From: Nitrospinaceae bacterium
Lineage (GTDB): Bacteria > Nitrospinota > Nitrospinia > Nitrospinales > VA-1
Direction of reading: 5' to 3'
Assembly (NCBI GenBank): GCA_029937635.1
Contig: JAPYPM010000031.1
Coordinates: 1-14,260 of the forward strand
DNA length: 14,260 nucleotides
Under the pieces are notes generated by a model. The model was given only the letters and a program-made list of their open reading frames with translations. It had not been told where the DNA came from and ran no database searches. Below, in pieces: positions 6,793 through 13,573 of the stretch (within the stretch, counting starts at the first letter, position 1; each line of letters starts with the position of its first letter). The position numbers were made by a program, and so were the translations under genes.

Positions 6793-8661
6793 ATGCAAAA
6801 GTTCTTAACAGACAATTTATCATTACTAAGTCATAAATCACCTGAGCTGTGTTCATTAATTAAAAAAGCTCCTAATGATAGTCAATATAATATATCTATC
6901 TCAAAGTCTGGAATACCTACACTATCAAAAATTTTTCCTGACGGGACAGAAAAATTTTTACACAGCAAGTATGATCCATTAAAAGAAGCCACGCAATTTA
7001 TAGACACAAAATACTCAAATGAAGAATCAAATTATATTTTAATTGGACTTGGGCTGGGTTATCACCTAAATGATCTTCATAAAAAAATATCACCACAAGA
7101 CCAAATAATTATATTTGAAAAAGATCCCGCTCTAGCTCGATTAGCATTATTCCACAATAATTTTTCTGATGTCTTACGTAATCCAAAAGTTAGCATTTAC
7201 GTAGATGTTGATCCAAGTAAAATTGAAAAAATTTTATATGAGCATCGTAGTGATTTATCAATTCACGGATATACACCAATAATCATTAAACCCATAATTG
7301 AGTTAGATAGTAAGTATTACACGCAAATAAATCTAGCTATAGAACAAGCATATCAAAAATTCAAACTTGATATAAGTACACAAGCTGTATTTTCAAAAAA
7401 ATTTTATAAAAATATATTTGATAATGGTCTATCTATTACAGAAAGTCCTGGTGTATCAACAATAAAAGATACCTTCAAGGACATTCCAGCTTTAGTAGTA
7501 TCAGCGGGTCCCTCTCTAGATAAAAATATTGGACTTATTCAAAGTGCTGAAAAGAGTATTCTTATTGTCGCAGTGGCAACTGCATTACAGCCTCTATTAA
7601 AAAATAATATCAAACCTGACTTTGTTGTATCTATCGACCCAAATGAAGAGACATTACGTTCATTTGATATTAATATAATCCCAAAAGATTTATGGCTAAT
7701 TTATGACCCGTGTATTCCTTTATCAATAAGTTCTCTCTTTAATAAAAGAAAAATTATAATTGAAAGTAAAATAGAACTCGCTAAATGGATTACAGATCAC
7801 AGCTCAAAAAAAGGAGACCTGGGGGAGATATCATCAGTAGCACATGCAGCATTTTATTTAACTAGGTACTTAGGATGTAAGCCAATTATTCTTGCAGGAC
7901 AAGATTTATCTTTTGAAGGTCCTCGAATGCATTGTACGGATTCTTTTTATAATCAAGCAAATCAAGACAATATTCAAACAGATCAGACATTAAAAATGCT
8001 CCAGAACATTAAGCATAGGAGCTACGCCCAGTCAATAACTTCTGCATTAGACTTATTTGACAACTACTCAAAAACAACTAAAGCAATGGAAATATACAAA
8101 TATCAATTAAAAAAAGAAATAAGCGGGAATATTACTATCTTAAATGCAACTGAAGGCGGCGTGAATATACCAGGAGCAACAAATTTATCATTAAAAGAAG
8201 CAATAAATAAACACTGTCTACAAAACAAGATTCATATAGACACAAGTTTTTTAAAAAAAATTAAATATCCAGAAAAAAATCAATCTCTTTTGACTTCAAT
8301 TAGAACCCAATTAGACAAGATTGAAAAAATAGATCAGGCTACAATAGTAATAAAAAATAAATATTTAATAGACAACAAAAAGAAAATAAATAAAAGAAAA
8401 TTTACCATAGAAATGGAATCGTTTTACCTATATTTAATCGAGGATAAAACCACAATTGCTTTAATGCAGGGCTATGACTATATTGGGTTTGTAGAATGGA
8501 ATCAAACAACAAAAAAAATCAGTAAATTAACAAACAAGTTACCTGAAGTAGATAGTCTTGAGAAAAAATTTATACGGGATCGTCTTTTTATTAATCGACT
8601 TTCAAATACCATCAGTTTTTTATATTTCGGTTTTAAAAAATTGGAAAACGATTTATCTTAA
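6793..8661 (+). CDS. MAF/DUF115-family (motility accessory factor-like) glycosyltransferase-type protein
   Basis: This 622-residue protein fits the MAF_flag10/DUF115 family. In characterised members it is linked to transfer of nonulosonic acids (pseudaminic, legionaminic) to flagellin; the fold resembles the archaeal pterin enzyme MptE. The N-terminal third has YILIGLGLGYHLNDL and IIIFEKDPALARLAL, a Rossmann-like pattern. The central domain starts at about residue 233 with ALVVSAGPSLD, followed by NNIKPDFVVSIDPNEET and LAGQDLSFEGPRMH (367-380), the family's conserved core. Residues beyond about 460 are lysine-rich and unassigned. No signal peptide or membrane helix is seen, so it is cytoplasmic. 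The ATG at 6793 is preferred over the TTG directly before it. No flagellin or sugar-biosynthesis gene is near, so the acceptor is unknown. Its stop overlaps the stop of the convergent methyltransferase gene. Confidence 0.8.
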   Translation: MQKFLTDNLSLLSHKSPELCSLIKKAPNDSQYNISISKSGIPTLSKIFPDGTEKFLHSKYDPLKEATQFIDTKYSNEESNYILIGLGLGYHLNDLHKKISPQDQIIIFEKDPALARLALFHNNFSDVLRNPKVSIYVDVDPSKIEKILYEHRSDLSIHGYTPIIIKPIIELDSKYYTQINLAIEQAYQKFKLDISTQAVFSKKFYKNIFDNGLSITESPGVSTIKDTFKDIPALVVSAGPSLDKNIGLIQSAEKSILIVAVATALQPLLKNNIKPDFVVSIDPNEETLRSFDINIIPKDLWLIYDPCIPLSISSLFNKRKIIIESKIELAKWITDHSSKKGDLGEISSVAHAAFYLTRYLGCKPIILAGQDLSFEGPRMHCTDSFYNQANQDNIQTDQTLKMLQNIKHRSYAQSITSALDLFDNYSKTTKAMEIYKYQLKKEISGNITILNATEGGVNIPGATNLSLKEAINKHCLQNKIHIDTSFLKKIKYPEKNQSLLTSIRTQLDKIEKIDQATIVIKNKYLIDNKKKINKRKFTIEMESFYLYLIEDKTTIALMQGYDYIGFVEWNQTTKKISKLTNKLPEVDSLEKKFIRDRLFINRLSNTISFLYFGFKKLENDLS

Positions 8662-9638
8662 GATTTTATTGCTTCAATAATGCTCGAACCAAATCCAATT
8701 TCTGTTTTTTTTATTTGGGTGAACCCTGAGTTTTTCAATAATGAATAGACCTCGCTAAAAGTGTATGATTTTCCAGTTTTTGTATAAAGTAGCATTGTAA
8801 TAGCAAATAACGCTGCATCATATGGCTCTACTTTGGAATTTTTCAAAAACATATCATATAAAATAAATCGCCCACCCTTTTTAAGACACTTATTTATCTT
8901 TTTAAATAGAGTTTTATTTTCACTGGTATTGTATATGTGAATAATATTAGATAGTAGAACCGTATCGTATCCTGACCCAAATTTATCACCAAACAAATCA
9001 CCACTAACAAAATTTAAACGTTTGTAAACGGATTGATTTTTAAATATTTTGCGCGCTACTTTAATTGCGACAGCACGGTCCAATAATGTCGCTGTGGCAG
9101 TTTTATCTTTTTTTAAAATTGCCACACTATAGGACCCTGGCCCACATCCTAAATCAATCAATTTACCTACCTTTTTTTGCGTCACTGCTTGTGCTAGCTT
9201 TGCAGCGTATTTCTCGCTTCGTTCATGCATCGCAAGCGTAAAAAGGTTCCTAAAAATAGGGTCATCTTCACCTTCAAACTCTTTAAGGTTTCTTCCATAT
9301 TTGATTGTGTGGATAAGACTCACATATTCACTGCAACCATCCATCTTTAGCATTACCGTTCCTTTTTTAAAGTCAGGACTTGATTCGCAAAAATATTTGT
9401 AGGTCACATGGGTATTTTTATATCCATTAGTATTTTTGGTTAATACACCCATTGCAGTAAGTGCATTTAAAAGAACCTCTGCACCTTCTAATGTTACTTT
9501 AATATCCTTTGCTACTTGCTTTGCTGAGACAGATTGCTTTTCTATTATTGAAAAAACCCTTAATTCCAAGGCAGACAGTAATATATTAGCCTCTTCCAAT
9601 TGATCTATTTTGTTAATAATTTGATTATATGAAAGCAT
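8658..9638 (-). CDS. Two-domain SAM-dependent methyltransferase (O-methyltransferase family, Methyltransf_2-like)
   Basis: This 326-residue protein has the layout of small-molecule O-methyltransferases such as hydroxyneurosporene or acetylserotonin methyltransferases. An N-terminal winged-helix dimerisation domain (about 15-85, with ALELRVFSII and GAEVLLNALTAMGVL) precedes a class I catalytic domain. The SAM motif is LIDLGCGPGSY (160-170), an acidic ribose-binding position is Asp187 in LLDRA, and NIIHIYN (231-237) places a histidine where the family's catalytic or substrate-contacting residue sits. It is followed by CLKKGGRFILYDMFL. The substrate cannot be predicted; polyketides, quinones, carotenoids and sugars are all possible. 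It converges on the MAF-family gene with a four-base overlap. No Shine-Dalgarno is visible before the ATG and no convincing promoter was found in the 99-base gap upstream. Confidence 0.82.
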   Translation of the reverse strand: MLSYNQIINKIDQLEEANILLSALELRVFSIIEKQSVSAKQVAKDIKVTLEGAEVLLNALTAMGVLTKNTNGYKNTHVTYKYFCESSPDFKKGTVMLKMDGCSEYVSLIHTIKYGRNLKEFEGEDDPIFRNLFTLAMHERSEKYAAKLAQAVTQKKVGKLIDLGCGPGSYSVAILKKDKTATATLLDRAVAIKVARKIFKNQSVYKRLNFVSGDLFGDKFGSGYDTVLLSNIIHIYNTSENKTLFKKINKCLKKGGRFILYDMFLKNSKVEPYDAALFAITMLLYTKTGKSYTFSEVYSLLKNSGFTQIKKTEIGFGSSIIEAIKS

Positions 9639-9737
9639 GATTTTTTAAACTATTATCTTTTCTAAAGAATTTAAATTGAATAGACCAATATTTTAAATTC
9701 TAATTTAATACTTATAACATTTTAAGAATGCTAAAAA

Positions 9738-10538
9738 TTATTTTTGGATTAGTTGAGATAAATTCATAAACATTGATCTAATAAAGTGCGGAGGGGGTTT
9801 TTTTAATCCATTTTGAAGAATATGAAGGGCCTGACTTTTTTCTCTTTGTTTATAAAGCGATAAGGCGAGTACCAAATGAGACATGTACCATTTTTCACTA
9901 TTAGGATATTCAGAAATTAAACGAGATAGGGGGTTTGAGACCTTTGATATGTTGCCTAGCCGATATTGCGACATCGCTAATCCAAAAAGTATATTATCAG
10001 TTACTAAATATGGTGGGTTGGAAATGAGAGTTTTTTTAAATAATTGTTTACTTTTTAAATAATGACCTTTTTTAAAATGAAGAAATGCATCGAAATAATC
10101 CTTTGAAGAAAAAACAGGATCAGGTGTAATTGATTTGCTTAACTTAGCTACCTCACTCTGAACAGCTTTACTATTAAGTCTGACACTATCTAACCGTTGA
10201 CCCAATTCAGCCACATGAGTTTTTTCCTGATCGATCATTCCTGATATGGCTGCATCCATAGATTCAATATTTGGAAAAATTTCCTTAATTCCCGCGCGCA
10301 TATCTATTTCATCAGAGTCAAGAATCTCTGATTTCATAAACAACACTTCTATATCGTGTTCGATCTCATCAAACCCAGACTGAAGAATACGTCTCTGCTC
10401 CAAATCATTCTCATCAGGAGGAATCCAAATATGACGATCTGCAGTGTTTATACTGGAGTCAATCGAGTTTGATTGAGATAAAGTCGTACAAGCAAATAAA
10501 AAGGAAGCAAAAATTATTAAAATATATTTTTTAATCAT
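9738..10538 (-). CDS. Probable outer-membrane lipoprotein with coiled coil and TPR repeats (CpoB/YbgF-like)
   Basis: The 266-residue protein begins with a lipoprotein signal: Lys3-Lys4, a hydrophobic core, and the lipobox Leu14-Phe15-Ala16-Cys17, so Cys17 would be lipidated. Position +2 is Thr, which by the enterobacterial rule sends it to the outer membrane. Residues about 45-137 are charged and helix-forming, consistent with a coiled coil. Residues about 147-266 contain tandem helical repeats of TPR type (YFDAFLHFKKGHYLKSKQLF, then GLAMSQYRLG, then LVLALSLYKQREKSQALHIL), the arrangement seen in CpoB/YbgF, which links the Tol-Pal system to peptidoglycan synthesis. No tol or pal gene is adjacent, so the name is structural only. 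The gene is divergent from the dnaJ-like gene. It may equally be a generic TPR scaffold. Confidence 0.72.
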   Translation of the reverse strand: MIKKYILIIFASFLFACTTLSQSNSIDSSINTADRHIWIPPDENDLEQRRILQSGFDEIEHDIEVLFMKSEILDSDEIDMRAGIKEIFPNIESMDAAISGMIDQEKTHVAELGQRLDSVRLNSKAVQSEVAKLSKSITPDPVFSSKDYFDAFLHFKKGHYLKSKQLFKKTLISNPPYLVTDNILFGLAMSQYRLGNISKVSNPLSRLISEYPNSEKWYMSHLVLALSLYKQREKSQALHILQNGLKKPPPHFIRSMFMNLSQLIQK

Positions 10539-10551
10539 TTTTAAAATAAAA

Positions 10552-10582
10552 TTGATTTATAATTCAACAATTGCTTTATAAT
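10552..10582 (+). promoter_or_regulatory. Candidate sigma70 promoter for the dnaJ-like gene
   Basis: TTGATT (10552-10557) and a perfect TATAAT (10577-10582) lie in the divergent gap, but their spacing of 19 bases is longer than ideal. A second TATAAT occurs at 10558-10563 without a good -35. If the first pair is used, transcription starts near 10588, which would rule out the in-frame TTG at 10571 as the dnaJ start. Confidence 0.35.
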
Positions 10583-10618
10583 AGTAGAAAACATCAACTA
10601 TTTCAACTGGTTAGAATT

Positions 10619-11509
10619 GTGAAAGATTATTATTCAATATTAGGAGTCTCTCGGGGATCTTCAGAAGAGGATTTAAAAAAAGCTTTTCGGAAAAAGGCTA
10701 TGGATTATCATCCAGATAGAAATAAAGACAGCCCCAAAGCTGAAGAAAATTTTAAGGAAATTAATGAAGCATATGCTGTTTTGAGCGATAAAAAAAAACG
10801 ATCACAATATGATCAGTTTGGAAGTGATGGATTTCATAAACGCTTTTCAAGGGAAGATATTTTTAGGGATTTTGACGCTGGTGATGTTTTTAGTGACTTT
10901 GGCTCTCAAACTGGTTCTCGCGGGTCTGGAGGGTTTCCTGATTTAGATAGTTTTTTATCCGGTCACGGTTTTGGCGGTCCACGTATACAAAAAGGAAAAG
11001 ATATAAGACAGGATTTTTATATATCTTTCCACGAAGCTGCCCTCGGAACTCAACGAAGCATTATGGTTGAATTAAATGGGGAAAAAACAGAAACAACCTT
11101 CAAAGTACCTGGAGGATCTAAAGATGGATGTCAATTACGACTCGTTGGAAAAGGTCAACCTGGAGTAAATGGTGGGACTCAAGGAGACTTATATCTAAAA
11201 GTACGTATTAATAAACACCCTCACTTCTCTAGAGAAGGAGATGATTTATTAATAAATAAAGAAATAAGTCCAACGGAAGCCTTGCTAGGAACTTCTGTTG
11301 AAGTTCCCACACTAAAAGACTCGCAATTCTTAACAATTCCTCCATGTACTCAAAGCCATACTAAACTTAGGCTAAAAGGAGTGGGCATTCCATATAATCA
11401 TGGAAAGAATACAGGAGACCAGTTAGTTCGTGTTATTGTGAAATATCCAAAGAAACTAACTGACCAACAGCTTGAATTGGTTCACAAGCTAAAAGTCTCT
11501 GGTTTGTAA
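10619..11509 (+). CDS. Type II DnaJ-like co-chaperone (J domain, G/F linker, C-terminal substrate domain, no zinc finger)
   Basis: This 296-residue J-protein stimulates the ATPase of a DnaK-type Hsp70 and hands it unfolded clients in the cytoplasm. The J domain occupies residues 2-66 and carries the essential HPD at 31-33 (YHPDRN). A glycine- and phenylalanine-rich linker follows (about 66-122), and the C-terminal peptide-binding domains start at about 125 (KGKDIRQDFY). The CxxCxGxG zinc-finger repeats of classical DnaJ are absent, which makes it a type II/CbpA-like protein. I chose the GTG at 10619 because VKDYYSILGV is the normal J-protein beginning. The in-frame TTG at 10571 would add 16 residues that do not resemble the family and overlaps a TATAAT box. 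A ferredoxin gene follows 46 bases downstream, probably on the same transcript. No CIRCE element was seen. Confidence 0.87.
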   Translation: MKDYYSILGVSRGSSEEDLKKAFRKKAMDYHPDRNKDSPKAEENFKEINEAYAVLSDKKKRSQYDQFGSDGFHKRFSREDIFRDFDAGDVFSDFGSQTGSRGSGGFPDLDSFLSGHGFGGPRIQKGKDIRQDFYISFHEAALGTQRSIMVELNGEKTETTFKVPGGSKDGCQLRLVGKGQPGVNGGTQGDLYLKVRINKHPHFSREGDDLLINKEISPTEALLGTSVEVPTLKDSQFLTIPPCTQSHTKLRLKGVGIPYNHGKNTGDQLVRVIVKYPKKLTDQQLELVHKLKVSGL

Positions 11510-11555
11510 AAAGAATCACCACCATTATATATTTTTCATATTAGGGTTATACGAT

Positions 11556-11852
11556 ATGGCTTCCATAAATTTCACTCCAGATAAATTAATTCATCACATT
11601 GAAGATGGTAGTCGTTTAATTGAAGTTTGTGATGAGATAAGTGTTTCTTTAGCTTTCGGCTGTACCGAGGGAAGTTGTGGCGTTTGTGAGCTTACTGTTT
11701 TGGATGGGAAAAGTAATTTGTCTAAAATAACCGATGAGGAAAAAAACTATTTACTCCCTGAGGACTTAGAAGAGGGAATGCGTTTAGGGTGTCAATTAAA
11801 AATTCGTCAAGGAGATGTGAGCTTAACTTGGGAAAAAAGTAAAAAATCTTAA
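11556..11852 (+). CDS. 2Fe-2S ferredoxin (plant-type fold)
   Basis: This 98-residue ferredoxin has four cluster ligands in the pattern Cys36-x4-Cys41-x2-Cys44, then Cys79, within FGCTEGSCGVCELTV and LGCQLKI. The spacing is that of plant-type and oxygenase-type ferredoxins rather than the C-x5-C pattern of Isc/adrenodoxin ferredoxins. It is a soluble one-electron carrier; its redox partners are not identifiable here. An extra cysteine, Cys25, is probably not a ligand. A weak AGGG about ten bases ahead of the ATG may serve for ribosome binding. It follows the dnaJ-like gene by 46 bases, and an A/T hairpin overlaps its end. Start and length agree with the family. Confidence 0.88.
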   Translation: MASINFTPDKLIHHIEDGSRLIEVCDEISVSLAFGCTEGSCGVCELTVLDGKSNLSKITDEEKNYLLPEDLEEGMRLGCQLKIRQGDVSLTWEKSKKS

Positions 11853-11881
11853 AGTCATTTCAATATATTTTTTATTTTTTT
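11833..11881 (+). terminator. Candidate weak A/T-rich terminator after the ferredoxin gene
   Basis: Bases 11833-11847 (A-rich) can pair with 11867-11881 (T-rich) over 15 positions with one G-U wobble, and the hairpin ends in a run of seven T. The left arm lies in the last codons of the ferredoxin gene. The stem is almost pure A-U, so stability is low and chance pairing in such AT-rich DNA is a real alternative. Confidence 0.3.
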
Positions 11882-11926
11882 CAGAGATATTATTTATGCA
11901 TCCTAACTAATAAATTTTTTTTGCTA

Positions 11927-11955
11927 TTGACTTACACTAACTGAATAAATAGAAT
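11927..11955 (+). promoter_or_regulatory. Sigma70-type promoter for the pyr operon
   Basis: TTGACT (11927-11932) and TAGAAT (11950-11955) are 17 bases apart and close to consensus. The transcript would start near 11962, just upstream of the PyrR-binding hairpin, giving a leader of about 130 bases before pyrR. Confidence 0.75.
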
Positions 11956-11973
11956 GAGAAAAAATTATATTAC

Positions 11974-12005
11974 TCTTTAAGCCGGTACTGAGAGACCGTT
12001 AAGGG
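11974..12005 (+). promoter_or_regulatory. PyrR-binding hairpin (anti-antiterminator) in the pyr leader
   Basis: The lower stem pairs 11974-11980 with 11999-12005 (seven pairs including wobbles), a two-base bulge GC (11981-11982) follows on the 5' side, and the upper stem pairs CGGT (11983-11986) with ACCG (11995-11998). The loop contains CUGAGA at 11988-11993, matching the CNGNGA hexaloop recognised by Bacillus PyrR, and the AAGGGA after it also resembles known sites. By family knowledge UMP-bound PyrR stabilises this hairpin, which blocks the antiterminator and lets the terminator form. Confidence 0.78.
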
Positions 12006-12045
12006 ATTTAATGCTATTTAAATTAATCAACTAGCTCCTTGGACG
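11997..12045 (+). promoter_or_regulatory. Antiterminator pairing in the pyr leader
   Basis: The 3' arm of the PyrR hairpin (11997-12005) can pair with 12036-12045, the left arm of the terminator and the bases just after it, giving nine pairs with a bulged A at 12043. This excludes both the PyrR hairpin and the terminator, as expected for the switch. It was drawn by hand; no energy was computed. Confidence 0.55.
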
Positions 12046-12072
12046 ATGTAATTCCGTAGGAGCTATTTTTTT
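12032..12072 (+). terminator. Intrinsic terminator of the pyr attenuator
   Basis: TAGCTCCT (12032-12039) pairs perfectly with AGGAGCTA (12058-12065), extended inward by GGA (12041-12043) with TCC (12053-12055), and is followed by seven T (12066-12072). It lies after the promoter and before pyrR, so it is a conditional, not an end-of-operon, terminator. Confidence 0.85.
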
Positions 12073-12082
12073 GCCTATACTT

Positions 12083-12086
12083 GGAG
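12083..12086 (+). promoter_or_regulatory. Ribosome binding site deciding the pyrR start
   Basis: GGAG lies six bases before the TTG at 12093, ideal spacing. It overlaps the alternative in-frame TTG at 12081 and so argues for the later start. Confidence 0.6.
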
Positions 12087-12092
12087 TTAACA

Positions 12093-12641
12093 TTGAAATC
12101 TGTTGTTTTTAGCGAACAAGATATTTCTAGAGCGGTAACCCGTATAGCTCATGAAATATTGGAAAAAAATAAAGGAGCTAAAAATTTATCTCTGGTTGGC
12201 ATCAGAACGAGAGGTGTGACTCTAGCAACAAGAATTAAGAAAAGTATTAATGATATTAATGGTTTAGATATAGATCTTGGAGTTTTAGATATAACTTTTT
12301 ACCGAGACGATTTAGCTATAGGAAAACATAATCCCGTAATAGAGAAAACAAGCATTCCATTTTCCTTGGAGAGCAAAAACGTTATCTTGATAGACGATGT
12401 TATTTTTACAGGGAGAACGATAAGGGCTGCTATCGATGCTCTGATTGATTTTGGTAGACCCGCTTCAATTCAACTTGGTGTCCTAATAGACCGAGGACAC
12501 AGAGAGCTTCCAATTAGACCTGATTATGTTGGTAAAAATATACCAACATCTAAAACTACCCGCGTGCAGGTTCTAATGAAAGAAAATGATGGCAAAGATG
12601 AAGTTTGTGTAATAAACGATTTAACTATAGACAATACTTGA
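12093..12641 (+). CDS. pyrR: Bifunctional pyr operon RNA-binding regulator / uracil phosphoribosyltransferase (PyrR)
   Basis: This 182-residue protein matches PyrR length (about 180). It binds the leader of its own operon when UMP or UTP is plentiful and causes early termination; many members also convert uracil plus PRPP to UMP. The N-terminal region reads like B. subtilis PyrR (SRAVTRIAHEILEKNKGAKN, then LVGIRTRG at 34-41). The PRPP-binding loop VILIDDVIFTGRT occupies 97-109, and LIDRGHRELPIRPDYVGKN (131-149) is also typical. The TTG at 12093 with GGAG six bases upstream is chosen; the TTG at 12081 would add four residues and lacks a ribosome site. The stop overlaps the pyrB ATG by one base. 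A PyrR-type attenuator directly upstream confirms an RNA-binding, not merely enzymatic, role. Confidence 0.92.
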   Translation: MKSVVFSEQDISRAVTRIAHEILEKNKGAKNLSLVGIRTRGVTLATRIKKSINDINGLDIDLGVLDITFYRDDLAIGKHNPVIEKTSIPFSLESKNVILIDDVIFTGRTIRAAIDALIDFGRPASIQLGVLIDRGHRELPIRPDYVGKNIPTSKTTRVQVLMKENDGKDEVCVINDLTIDNT

Positions 12642-13573
12642 TGTTTAACCTTAAAAATATCTTGGGAACGAAATGCTTATCCAAAGAAGATATAATTACT
12701 ATTTTAGATACTGCTGATTCTTTTAAAGAAATTTCCACCCGTCCAATAAAAAAAGTACCCACATTGCGGGGGAAAACTGTTATTAATTTATTTTTTGAAC
12801 CAAGCACTAGAACGCGTACTTCTTTTGAAATCGCAGGTAAAAGGCTGAGCGCTGATGTTATCAATATTTCAGAATACACAAGCAGTTCAGTAAAAGGAGA
12901 AAATCTAATAGACACCGCTCTGAACCTAGAAGCCATGCATCCAGATATTATGGTTGTACGTCACTCTCTCTCAGGAATAGCTGAAATGCTTTCTCAGTAT
13001 GTTGAATGTCCCATCATAAATGCGGGTGATGGATACCATGAACATCCCACTCAGGCCTTACTAGATCTGCAAACAATTAGAGAGGCAAAAGGGACCTTGA
13101 TGGGCTTAAATGTAGTAATTGTTGGAGATATCGCGCATAGCCGAGTGGTCAGGTCTAATATTTACGCTATGAAAACAATGGGTATGCATGTGAAACTTAT
13201 TGGTCCTCCTACTATGATTCCTCTAGAAATAGAGAAGATGGGGGTTAGTGTAGGTTATAACTTAGAAGACTCAATAAAAGGTATGGATGTTATCATGATG
13301 CTCCGCTTACAAAAAGAAAGACAAAGCAAGTATCTCTTACCTAGTATTCGAGAATACTCTAATTTATATTGTCTTACATCTCAATTACTAGAAAAAGCAA
13401 AAGATGATGTACTTATTTTTCATCCAGGTCCGGTCAACCGTGGAATTGAAATTTCTCTAGATGTTATGAAAAGTGAACGATCTTTTATACTAACCCAGGT
13501 TACGAACGGAGTTGCTATTCGAATGGCACTTATGTATCTCCTTCTAGTAAACAAAAATGACAATAATAATTAA
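12641..13573 (+). CDS. pyrB: Aspartate carbamoyltransferase catalytic chain (PyrB)
   Basis: This 310-residue enzyme joins carbamoyl phosphate and L-aspartate to make N-carbamoyl-L-aspartate, the second step of pyrimidine synthesis. The carbamoyl-phosphate site STRTRTSF is at 55-62, the loop lysine is Lys85 in SSVKGE, and HPTQALLDL occupies 135-143. The aspartate-binding region shows LRLQKER (221-227) and HPGPVNRG (261-268). The ATG at 12641 overlaps the pyrR stop (TGATG), and the next two residues begin a normal PyrB N-terminus; an in-frame TTG at 12605 lies inside pyrR and is rejected. No regulatory pyrI chain is present, as usual for pyrR-led operons, where control is by attenuation. The gene overlaps pyrC by 17 bases. 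Confidence 0.95.
   Translation: MFNLKNILGTKCLSKEDIITILDTADSFKEISTRPIKKVPTLRGKTVINLFFEPSTRTRTSFEIAGKRLSADVINISEYTSSSVKGENLIDTALNLEAMHPDIMVVRHSLSGIAEMLSQYVECPIINAGDGYHEHPTQALLDLQTIREAKGTLMGLNVVIVGDIAHSRVVRSNIYAMKTMGMHVKLIGPPTMIPLEIEKMGVSVGYNLEDSIKGMDVIMMLRLQKERQSKYLLPSIREYSNLYCLTSQLLEKAKDDVLIFHPGPVNRGIEISLDVMKSERSFILTQVTNGVAIRMALMYLLLVNKNDNNN

Noticed and set aside
8655..8664. Ten-base palindrome ATCTTAAGAT at the convergent stop codons
   Set aside because: It arises from the overlapping TAA stops on both strands and lacks a stable stem or T-run, so it is unlikely to be a terminator or protein site.
10571..10618. In-frame upstream extension of the dnaJ-like gene from a TTG at 10571
   Set aside because: The added 16 residues do not match J-proteins, and the TTG sits against a TATAAT promoter box; GTG at 10619 gives the standard N-terminus.
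12605..12640. In-frame upstream extension of pyrB from a TTG at 12605
   Set aside because: It overlaps the end of pyrR in another frame and adds 12 residues unlike PyrB; the ATG at 12641 overlaps the pyrR stop in a typical coupled arrangement.
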